Assembly (NCBI GenBank): GCA_007127575.1
Contig: SKZC01000306.1
Coordinates: forward strand, 1-6,468
Source: Gemmatimonadota bacterium
GTDB lineage: Bacteria; Gemmatimonadota; Gemmatimonadetes; Longimicrobiales; Gaopeijiaceae
Length of the DNA stretch: 6,468 bases
Reading direction: 5' to 3'
Below the pieces are notes generated by a model, which was not told the DNA's origin, searched no databases, and saw nothing but the letters and a program-made list of their open reading frames with translations. This document shows, piece after piece, positions 1 through 5,965 of the stretch (its first letter is position 1; every line of letters begins with the position of its first letter). The position numbers and the translations under genes were made by a program.

Positions 1-1665
1 CTCATCCCCTACGTGAAGAGAGGGGTGGATCAGTGGCTCCCCGCTTTCGAGGAGGCCGGTTTCTCCAACGCCATCCAGGCCCGTGAGGCCCCTTCCCCGG
101 ACGAGGACCCCAACTGGTCCATGCACGATGCCCGGCACTCCATGATCTACTGGAGGCCCTCGGCGGTGGCCAATGCCACCGGCGGCGCCGTGGCCGACCC
201 CCGCAGCGGGGAAGTCATCAAGGGGGAGGTGAACATGTTCCACAACGTGATGAACCTCCTCCGAAACTGGTACTTCGTGCAGGTGGCTCCCCTGGATGAG
301 CGGGCCCAGGAGCTGCCTCTCCCCGACTCCCTCATGGGAGAGCTGGTAGAGTACGTGGTGGCCCATGAGATCGGTCACGCCGTGGGGCTCCCCCATAACT
401 TCAAGGCCAGCGCCATGTACCCGGCGGACTCTCTCCGCTCCCGAACGTTTCTGGAGCGGAAGGGAGGCCATGTGGCCACCCTCATGGACTACTCCCGCTT
501 CAATTACGTGGCTCAGCCCGAGGACAACATCCCGCCCGAGCTCCTGATTCCGCGCGTCGGCCCCTACGACCGTTTCTCCATCATGTGGGGCTACCGCCCC
601 ATCCCCGAGGCCTCCACCCCGGACGAGGAGCGGCCGGTCTTGGACGAGTGGGCCCGGATGCAGGACACCATCCCCTGGTTCCGCTTCACCACACCGGGGG
701 CGCCCAACGATCCCCATGCCGTCACCGAGGCGGTGGGGAATGCCGACGCCGTATACTCGTCGACTCTGGCCATGCGAAACCTGGAGCGGGTGGTGGACCT
801 CATCCTCCCGGCTGCCGAGCGCCCGGGAAGGGACTACTCCGATGTGGAGGACCTCTACTCCAATGCCGTGGCCCAGTGGGGACGGTACATGGGCCATGTG
901 GGTGCCCTGGTGGGGGGAGCCTACACCCAGAACCGCTACGGTACCGGGGTGCGCTTCGAGCCCGTGACTCGGGCGGAGCAGGAGGAAGCCCTTCGGTTCC
1001 TGGAGGAACACGCCTTCCAGCCCCCCTCCTTCTTCCTGGAGACTGAACTTCTGCGGAGGGTCGAGGCGGAAGGGGCGGTGGAGCGGATCGGCGTTCAGCA
1101 GGGAAGGGTGGTGGCCCAGCTCCTGAGCGAGGCTCGCCTGAACCGACTGGTGGAATACGAGGCCACCGCCACGGATGGAGACCCCTACACCGTGGGCCAC
1201 CTCATCCGCGATCTCCGGAGAGGGGTGTGGGGAGAGCTGGATGATGAGCAGGTGGAGGTGGACGTTTTCCGCAGAAACCTCCAGCGGCAGTATCTGGCCG
1301 CCACTCGTCGATACCTGGCGCCCACCAGCCAGGGTCAGGTGAACGACGCCCGGCCCTTCCTCCGGGTCCATCTCCAGGAGCTTCGGCGGGAGGTGGCGGA
1401 CGCCGCAGACCGAGCTGGAAACGAGGTCACCCGCCTACACCTGGAGGATGTAGCAGCGGAAATCGGGCTCATCCTGGACCCGGATCGGGTCGCCGCACAG
1501 AATGAGGATGGGCCTGGGGCGGGCCCGAACCTCCTGGAACTCCCCTACCCCCTCCCCTTTGATCCCGGCGGCTGGCTGGAGATGATGGGGGTGGAGCACC
1601 CCGAAGGATGGGACGGGATCATCCGGGAGGTGGAGGACCGGGGGCTCACGCCGTCAGGGTCCTGA
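1..1665 (+). CDS. Zinc-dependent metalloprotease, DUF5117/DUF4953 type, C-terminal part (5' end outside window)
   Basis: The reading frame is open from base 1. A GTG at 13 could be taken as a start, but the preceding codons (LIPY, leading into VKRGVDQWLPAFEEAGF) already read as family sequence, so the gene almost certainly begins upstream. 554 residues are visible. The zinc site HEIGHAVGLPH (HExxHxxGxxH, metzincin style) is encoded at 364-396; its three His are the expected zinc ligands and its Glu the catalytic base. About 30 codons further on, LMDYSRFNYVAQPED from 481 fits the Met-turn region. Upstream, a segment with ADPRSGEVIKGEVN matches the conserved strand before the helix in this family. 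Members are usually about 800-900 residues, secreted or periplasmic, with an N-terminal DUF5117 region, which would lie off the window. Natural substrates are not established. The C-terminal half is charged and predicted helical, with no further motif I recognise. The gene converges on the ATP-grasp gene with a 49-bp gap. Confidence 0.9.
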   Translation, partial: LIPYVKRGVDQWLPAFEEAGFSNAIQAREAPSPDEDPNWSMHDARHSMIYWRPSAVANATGGAVADPRSGEVIKGEVNMFHNVMNLLRNWYFVQVAPLDERAQELPLPDSLMGELVEYVVAHEIGHAVGLPHNFKASAMYPADSLRSRTFLERKGGHVATLMDYSRFNYVAQPEDNIPPELLIPRVGPYDRFSIMWGYRPIPEASTPDEERPVLDEWARMQDTIPWFRFTTPGAPNDPHAVTEAVGNADAVYSSTLAMRNLERVVDLILPAAERPGRDYSDVEDLYSNAVAQWGRYMGHVGALVGGAYTQNRYGTGVRFEPVTRAEQEEALRFLEEHAFQPPSFFLETELLRRVEAEGAVERIGVQQGRVVAQLLSEARLNRLVEYEATATDGDPYTVGHLIRDLRRGVWGELDDEQVEVDVFRRNLQRQYLAATRRYLAPTSQGQVNDARPFLRVHLQELRREVADAADRAGNEVTRLHLEDVAAEIGLILDPDRVAAQNEDGPGAGPNLLELPYPLPFDPGGWLEMMGVEHPEGWDGIIREVEDRGLTPSGS

Positions 1666-1672
1666 CGGTGTG
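1647..1672. terminator. Inverted repeat at convergent gene ends, possible bidirectional terminator
   Basis: CCGTCAGG-GT-CCTGACGG (1651-1668) is a perfect 8-bp inverted repeat with a 2-base centre. It extends outward by C-A-C-G against T-G-T-G to give about 12 paired positions including one G-U wobble (1647-1658 with 1661-1672). The stop codon of the metalloprotease, TGA at 1663-1665, lies inside the right arm. The repeat sits between two convergent genes, where a shared terminator is expected. Neither strand shows a T-run after the stem, so it does not fit the classic intrinsic terminator. It may act as a pausing or RNA-end-stabilising hairpin, or it may be chance. Confidence 0.45.
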
Positions 1673-1714
1673 GCAGCGGGCCTCGTCCTTCGAGGTGCTC
1701 ATGAGGGCCGCGGG

Positions 1715-3010
1715 TCAGTGGAGCCGCTCCCCCTCGTCGTACTCGATTTCGAAGGAGAGCCCCTCCACACACTGATTATAGCGCTCCAGGAGCTCCTTCT
1801 GGTCCCGGCCTCCCACGAAGATGTTGGCCAACTCGAAGCTGTAGCTGTCCTGACCTTTCAGCTCCGAGAGGTGCATCCCGTCCCTCACGTACATCTTCAC
1901 CTCCAGACCCGGGATGAACTTCTTCAGGATCCGGACCTCGTCCGTCTTGGGAGCCTTCACCACCTTCCCGCTTCCGAACGTTCGGAGCATGCAGTTGGCC
2001 GCCCGGTTGAAGGTGCCGCGATACTCCAGGGGTTTGGGCTTCCGGCCCAGGGCCAGGCTCAGCATGACCGAGTGGTGCGACACCCCGTGGACCTTCTCGA
2101 AGATGTCCGTGTGGGCCTGGGAGATTCGAGGGTTGATCTCCAGTAGATAGACTTCGTCGGCGGTGGAGTTGTAGAAGTATTCGATGTTGAAGGGGGAGTT
2201 TCGAAGCCCAATCTGCTGGATGACTCGCCGAGTCACGTCCGCCATGCGGAACTGGATCTCCTGGGGGAGGACGGAAGGGTATTCGTAGCGCGCGAAGGAA
2301 GAGCTGTTCTCCTCTCGCACTGAGTCCACCACTCCGTAGGCCACCACCTGATCCTCGTAGGCATATCCCTCCAGGGTGCATTGATGGCCCGAGAGGAGGC
2401 TCTCGGCGATGCAGCTCTCCTTCATCTCCATGAACTCGGCGGCCAGCTCGTACTCCTGGATGAAGTCCACGAAGGGGCGCGAGATGTAGTCGATGTGCTC
2501 CTGCACCTCCGTCAGGCACTCGTAGAACTGGGGCTCGGAGCTGATCCGGTAGGCCAAGAAGGAGCGGAAGGACTTGATGGGCTTGATCCAGAACGGAGGG
2601 ATCATGTCCAGGGCCCGGTACGCGTGCTCGTCGAAGGGATCGAAGGCCTTGAACTGGGGGATGTGGTCGCCGATGACCTTCTGCTGCTCCAGCCGGCTCC
2701 AGTACTTGTGCTCGCACTTGACGACGCTCTCCAGGGACGGCCCCGGAAGGCCGTACCGCTGGGCGATGATGGGGGTGAGGATGGTCCCAGGGAAGTCGTA
2801 GTACGAAGCCACGGCGTCGATGCGGCCGTGGGCGTCGATTCGCTGGAAGCAGAGGTCCCGGAGCGTTCGGAGATCGAACTCCTCCACCTCCCTCATCTCA
2901 TCCACGGTGAGGGCTGGGTGAAACTCACAGTCGGAGGCTTCCGGGGTCTTCTTCAGCTTCTCCAGATTGAAGGGGTCGAGGCCGATGATGAACACCTGCT
3001 TGCGACTCAT
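1715..3010 (-). CDS. ATP-grasp ligase-like protein (amino-acid ligase / carboxylate-amine ligase type)
   Basis: A complete 431-residue protein from ATG at 3010. The start is well placed because the first strand of the pre-ATP-grasp fold, QVFIIGLDPFN, begins at residue 5. Residues about 1-95 form the N-terminal domain, and YGLPGPSLESVVKCEHKYWS (87-106) is the linker into the ATP-grasp domain. WIKPIKS (141-147) carries the likely nucleotide-binding Lys143. The metal and ATP-phosphate site is FNIEYFY (Glu277) plus LLEINPR (Glu291, Asn293, Arg295). Residues about 330-431 form a C-terminal domain resembling that of L-amino-acid ligases, including GQDSYSFELANIFVGG. Such enzymes activate a carboxylate as an acyl-phosphate using ATP and join it to an amine or other nucleophile. 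The substrate cannot be read from the sequence. The carboxylase/CPS-like fold is shared widely, so biotin-carboxylase-like database labels would be misleading: I see no biotin-carrier partner. The protein is cytosolic. The start overlaps the stop of a small upstream frame, suggesting translational coupling. It is probably cotranscribed with the receptor gene 214 bp upstream. Confidence 0.85.
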   Translation of the reverse strand: MSRKQVFIIGLDPFNLEKLKKTPEASDCEFHPALTVDEMREVEEFDLRTLRDLCFQRIDAHGRIDAVASYYDFPGTILTPIIAQRYGLPGPSLESVVKCEHKYWSRLEQQKVIGDHIPQFKAFDPFDEHAYRALDMIPPFWIKPIKSFRSFLAYRISSEPQFYECLTEVQEHIDYISRPFVDFIQEYELAAEFMEMKESCIAESLLSGHQCTLEGYAYEDQVVAYGVVDSVREENSSSFARYEYPSVLPQEIQFRMADVTRRVIQQIGLRNSPFNIEYFYNSTADEVYLLEINPRISQAHTDIFEKVHGVSHHSVMLSLALGRKPKPLEYRGTFNRAANCMLRTFGSGKVVKAPKTDEVRILKKFIPGLEVKMYVRDGMHLSELKGQDSYSFELANIFVGGRDQKELLERYNQCVEGLSFEIEYDEGERLH

Positions 3011-3150
3011 GCGTGTCTCGAAGGTCCAGGGTCTTCGTGCTCCTGGCGATGGGCTTGGAGGGCTCGGGCCAGGTCGTGACGTTCGAAGGGTGTCTCCAGA
3101 AGGGCGTCGGCGCTCTCGTAACCCAGTATCGGGGCAGGGGAGAGATCCAT
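3007..3150 (-). CDS. Possible small protein of 47 residues, translationally coupled to the ATP-grasp gene
   Basis: The frame opens at ATG 3148-3150 and ends at TGA 3007-3009, which overlaps the ATP-grasp ATG as ATGA, a typical coupling arrangement. The product begins MDLSPAPILGYESADALLET, continues with a likely amphipathic helix (PFERHDLARALQAHRQEHED) and ends GPSRHA. It is acidic and helical, with no signal peptide and no membrane segment. First codon positions are strongly G/C, as in real genes, but third positions are about 63 percent G/C by my count, lower than in the ATP-grasp gene. No clear Shine-Dalgarno sequence precedes the ATG. The frame remains open upstream to a TAG at 3211-3213 without another standard start, so this could instead be the tail of a decayed gene. 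I do not recognise the family. It could be a small partner or substrate peptide of the ligase, a leader that only couples translation, or a chance frame. Confidence 0.4.
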   Translation of the reverse strand: MDLSPAPILGYESADALLETPFERHDLARALQAHRQEHEDPGPSRHA

Positions 3151-3224
3151 ACAGGAGTGACGGGAAACATGGTCGCCCTGAAGCCCCGGGTCAACTCGAT
3201 CCAGGCGTGCCTACCCGCTCCCTA

Positions 3225-5753
3225 TCAACGGCTCATTCTGAGCCCCAGAAAGAGGGTGCGGGGTAGCCCGGGCCGCGCCCCAGCGGGACGCCGGGCCACG
3301 ATGTAGCGCCGGTCGGTGAGGTTCTGGACTCCCCCATAAACCGTTCCCCCGGGTCCCCGGGAGAGGGTGTACTCGGCTTGAAGGTCCAGGATCAGGTAGG
3401 CATCAGTGGACGCCTCCTCCCGAACGGGGCCGGTTCCGGCGCGCGTTCGCATGGTGCTGGCACCGGTAGCCGAGAGGGTCACGCCCGACCCCGCGTCTTC
3501 CACCGCAAGGCTTCCGGAGAGCTGGTGGCGTGGCAGGTACGGGAGGTGGTCTCCTTCCTCCACGTTCCCCCAGGGACCAAAGTCGCTCTCGAAGGAGCTC
3601 TGAAAGGTGGCCTGGGTGACGGTATAGGCCAGGGTCACGGGGATCTGGAGGGGAAGGTCCCGGTCCCAGGCCAGATCGTAGTCCAGTGAGGTTTCCAGTC
3701 CCAGGGTGTGCACGGCGCCCCCGTTGAAGAGGTCGCTTCGGCCCTGCTCCCCCGTGGCCAGGGTGGCCTCACCCAGGATGTTCGTGTAGTCGCTGAAGAA
3801 TCCGGAGACCTGGAGCGCCAGGCCTGAGCGCCGGATCCGAGTCCCCAGCTCGTAGTTGACGCTCCGCTCGGGACGGGTCTCCGGCGCGGCCCCGGGTCCC
3901 GGGGGAGCGTAACCCCGGTGGACTCCGCTGAAGATGTGAAAGGTGGGGGTAGCCGTGAACACCGCCCCCACGCCGGGAATGAAGGAGGATACGGTGGTCT
4001 CCCGGGTCCGGGTGGGCGTCCTCCGAGAGGGGGGATCGGTGGGATAGTCGGTACGGGTCAACGCCGCTCGTTCGTAGCGTACCCCGGGGACGAGGATCCA
4101 CCGCCCCGCCTGGATCTGGTTCTGGACGTAGGCGGAGACGGCTTGGGCCTCACCCACACGATTGTCCTGGGTGCCGGGAGTGCCTTGCGAGGTCCGAACC
4201 GCCCTGCCGTCCACCATCCGGTACCCGTCCTCCCACTGGAAGCGGTCCTCCCGATCCTGGTGGAGCCGGATGCCCAGCTCCATGTCGTGTTCAGCTGGAC
4301 CTGTCTCCAACCGGAGGCCCAGGGTCGACTGAACCCCCTGCGAGAGGTACTCCCGGTTGTTGGCCCGGACCATGAACGCGTCGGCCTCGCTGTCGGCGCC
4401 TCGAAGGGTGGCCAACTCCTGAGAATACCCGGCCGGATCGTCCAGAACGCTGCTGATGGAGGCACCGCGGACGCTGTGCAGCTTGTACCAGTTTCGAGCG
4501 AAATCATTGCGGTACAGTGTGGTGGTGACGTCCATGCGCCGGCTGGGCTGGAAGAAGTGCCGGAGTTGGAGCTGGACGTGCTCCGTGTCCATGACGTCCG
4601 GGGCCGAGGCGGGATAGCGAAGGAGGGGCGAACGGCGAAAGTCCTCCGTAGTGAGACCCAGATAGGTCTCTTCCGAGAGCTCATCGTGATACCCCACCTT
4701 CAGCTCCACCTCCTGATAGCGCGGAGCCTCCCGGTCCGTGTTGAATCGGAGCTTCGCCATGTAATCCCCTACCTGGAATCCCGTGTCTCCGCCTCCCTGG
4801 AGCTCCTTGTAGCCGTCGGTCTGGATCTGGTAGGTCTCCACCAGCCACCCGAACCGGTCCCAGGAGTCCCCGGCCCGAGCCAGGACCCGGAACGTGCGGT
4901 CCTCTCCGCCCCGGGTGTCCACCTCCCACGAACGCTCTTCGGGGATGGAGGTGGAGACCAGGTTCAGGGCCCCCCCGATGGTTCGAGGGCCGTAGCGAAT
5001 CTGGCTGGAGCCCTTTCGCACCTCCACCGCCTCCATGCGGGCGGTGACCGGAAAGTAGTAGGCAGCCGGAGCCGCGTAAGGGGCCGGGGCGATGAGGACT
5101 CCATCCTCCATGATGGTGACCTTGGAGCTCCGGGAGACTCCGGTGCCCCGCATCCCGATGTTGGGCCGAAGTCCGTAGCCCTCCTCATCCTGCACGTTCA
5201 CCCCGGGAATGCGGCGCAAGATCTGGTGCACGTCATCGAAGGGCACCCGGCGGGTCTCCAGGTCCTGCAGACTGAGGAAGTGCGCCGCGCCCGGGATCAC
5301 CGAAAGGTTCAGAGGGTCCCCCACCATCCGGGTGCGCTGCGAAAGGACCACGATGGGATCCAGCCCCAGCGCGTCGGTAGGGAGCTGGACGTCGGCCACC
5401 GTTCGGCCTCCCGGCTCCACTGCCACCTCCAGGATCACGTCGCTGTACCCGATGCGGTTCACCTCCAAAGTCCTGGCTCCCGCCGGGACATCAGAGAGGA
5501 CGTACCGCCCTCGGTCGTTGGTCCGGGCGCGGAGCTCCGTTCCTTGCACCTGCACCATGGCTCCCGGAAGGGGGACGCCGGTGTCCTCCGCCGAGACCCG
5601 TCCCTCCACCCGGCCCACCTCCTCCACCGGTTCCTGACCCCAGACGGGGTCGGACGGACTCAGGGACGTGAAGAGGAGAAAGACCCACATAAGACCCCGA
5701 AGGGGGAAGGGCTTTAGCTCTCTTCCGGCGGTGGGTCCGCACGGTCTCACCAT
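3225..5753 (-). CDS. TonB-dependent outer-membrane receptor, FecA-like, with carboxypeptidase-regulatory-like N-domain
   Basis: A complete 842-residue protein. Residues 1-40 read as a signal peptide: a basic n-region (R11, K14, R19), a hydrophobic core LMWVFLLFTSL, and probable cleavage near VWGQ. GAGGA lies 4 bases before the ATG. A start at Met22 would lose the positive n-region, so Met1 is preferred. Residues about 46-125 form a carboxypeptidase-regulatory-like beta-sandwich. DPIVV (132-136) is a plausible TonB box. The plug covers about 145-270, with RRIPGVNVQDEEGYGLRPNIGMRG and APYAAPAAYYFP followed by MEAVEVRKGSSQIRYGPRTIGGALN, which is close to FecA-type receptors. The rest is the beta barrel, ending in the conserved GVQNLTDRRYI and RTLFLGLRMSR. 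The receptor takes up a ligand using TonB energy; a ferric chelate is likely given the Fur-like sites 29 bp upstream of the start codon, but ferric citrate is not proven. It has no extra FecA signalling domain, and no sigma/anti-sigma pair is visible. The terminal residue is Arg, not the usual aromatic. Confidence 0.92.
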   Translation of the reverse strand: MVRPCGPTAGRELKPFPLRGLMWVFLLFTSLSPSDPVWGQEPVEEVGRVEGRVSAEDTGVPLPGAMVQVQGTELRARTNDRGRYVLSDVPAGARTLEVNRIGYSDVILEVAVEPGGRTVADVQLPTDALGLDPIVVLSQRTRMVGDPLNLSVIPGAAHFLSLQDLETRRVPFDDVHQILRRIPGVNVQDEEGYGLRPNIGMRGTGVSRSSKVTIMEDGVLIAPAPYAAPAAYYFPVTARMEAVEVRKGSSQIRYGPRTIGGALNLVSTSIPEERSWEVDTRGGEDRTFRVLARAGDSWDRFGWLVETYQIQTDGYKELQGGGDTGFQVGDYMAKLRFNTDREAPRYQEVELKVGYHDELSEETYLGLTTEDFRRSPLLRYPASAPDVMDTEHVQLQLRHFFQPSRRMDVTTTLYRNDFARNWYKLHSVRGASISSVLDDPAGYSQELATLRGADSEADAFMVRANNREYLSQGVQSTLGLRLETGPAEHDMELGIRLHQDREDRFQWEDGYRMVDGRAVRTSQGTPGTQDNRVGEAQAVSAYVQNQIQAGRWILVPGVRYERAALTRTDYPTDPPSRRTPTRTRETTVSSFIPGVGAVFTATPTFHIFSGVHRGYAPPGPGAAPETRPERSVNYELGTRIRRSGLALQVSGFFSDYTNILGEATLATGEQGRSDLFNGGAVHTLGLETSLDYDLAWDRDLPLQIPVTLAYTVTQATFQSSFESDFGPWGNVEEGDHLPYLPRHQLSGSLAVEDAGSGVTLSATGASTMRTRAGTGPVREEASTDAYLILDLQAEYTLSRGPGGTVYGGVQNLTDRRYIVARRPAGARPGLPRTLFLGLRMSR

Positions 5754-5781
5754 TCAGTCCTCGTTCCGCGAAGGGGCATAT

Positions 5782-5796
5782 GGAGAATGATTCTTG
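5782..5796. promoter_or_regulatory. Fur-box-like site 1 (receptor-proximal)
   Basis: GGAGAATGATTCTTG matches the common 7-1-7 Fur core TGAGAATnATTCTCA at 11 of 14 informative positions, with a perfect central AGAA-TGA-TTCT palindrome centred at 5789. Its near edge is 28 bases from the receptor ATG, where a bound repressor would block transcription start or early elongation. A Fur-family repressor is inferred from the motif; none is encoded in the window. Confidence 0.65.
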
Positions 5797-5802
5797 TTTA
5801 GT

Positions 5803-5817
5803 TGAGAACGATTCTCA
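5803..5817. promoter_or_regulatory. Fur-box-like site 2 (strong match)
   Basis: TGAGAACGATTCTCA matches the Fur core TGAGAATnATTCTCA at 13 of 14 informative positions and is a perfect 6-3-6 palindrome, TGAGAA/TTCTCA, centred at 5810. Its centre is 21 bp, two helical turns, from that of site 1, so two repressor dimers could bind the same DNA face. It lies 49 bases from the receptor ATG and 148 bases from the ABC ATPase ATG, so it could serve either promoter. Confidence 0.78.
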
Positions 5818-5965
5818 TCTTCAACTTACCTCAAGGTACGGCCGTGTCCGGGGAGGTGTCAACGTCGTCCCACAGCGGGGGACTCCTCCTGGGTGGCCGA
5901 CCCTCATGCCGTCCAGCGAGCCGGCGTGACTTCCGCCAGGGCCTCCAACGGACCATGTTCAACGG

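Larger units (their letters stand above)
5754..5965. promoter_or_regulatory. Divergent control region between receptor and ABC ATPase genes
   Basis: This 212-bp gap separates two genes transcribed away from each other, so it must hold promoters for both unless the ABC gene has an internal start. The left third (5776-5826) is clearly more AT-rich than the surroundings and contains the two Fur-like palindromes. On the minus strand a weak promoter can be proposed: TTGAAG (complement of 5819-5824) and TAAACA (complement of 5795-5800) with an 18-bp spacer that contains the second palindrome. The match to TATAAT is only 3 of 6, so this is tentative. I could not find a convincing plus-strand promoter. 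From about 5830 to 5965 the sequence is GC-rich leader. GGGAGG at 5851-5856 looks like a ribosome site but has no start codon at a suitable distance. No riboswitch, RNA gene or terminator was recognised. Confidence 0.6.

Noticed and set aside
585..1046. 153-codon plus-strand frame inside the metalloprotease gene
   Set aside because: It overlaps the metalloprotease reading frame, and its Gly/Pro/His-rich product shows no domain.
1973..1986. Perfect 14-bp palindrome TCCGAACGTTCGGA
   Set aside because: It lies within conserved coding sequence of the ATP-grasp gene (RTFG codons), away from any promoter, and such palindromes are expected occasionally in GC-rich DNA.
1776..2717. 313-codon minus-strand frame inside the ATP-grasp gene
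   Set aside because: It lies in another frame of a gene with intact ATP-grasp motifs, and its translation is low in motif content and rich in Gly, Pro, Arg and His.
3013..3306. 97-codon plus-strand frame across the spacer and the receptor 3' end, starting MSRRSRVFVLLAMG
   Set aside because: The start looks slightly like a signal sequence, but the second half is antisense to the conserved receptor C-terminus and ends in a basic low-complexity stretch. Its high third-position GC is explained equally well by the first positions of the minus-strand small frame.
3918..5717. 599-codon open frame on the plus strand opposite the TonB receptor gene
   Set aside because: It is fully antisense to a receptor with clear domains. 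Its translation is rich in Gly, Arg, Pro and His without any motif, as expected for a shadow frame in GC-rich DNA.
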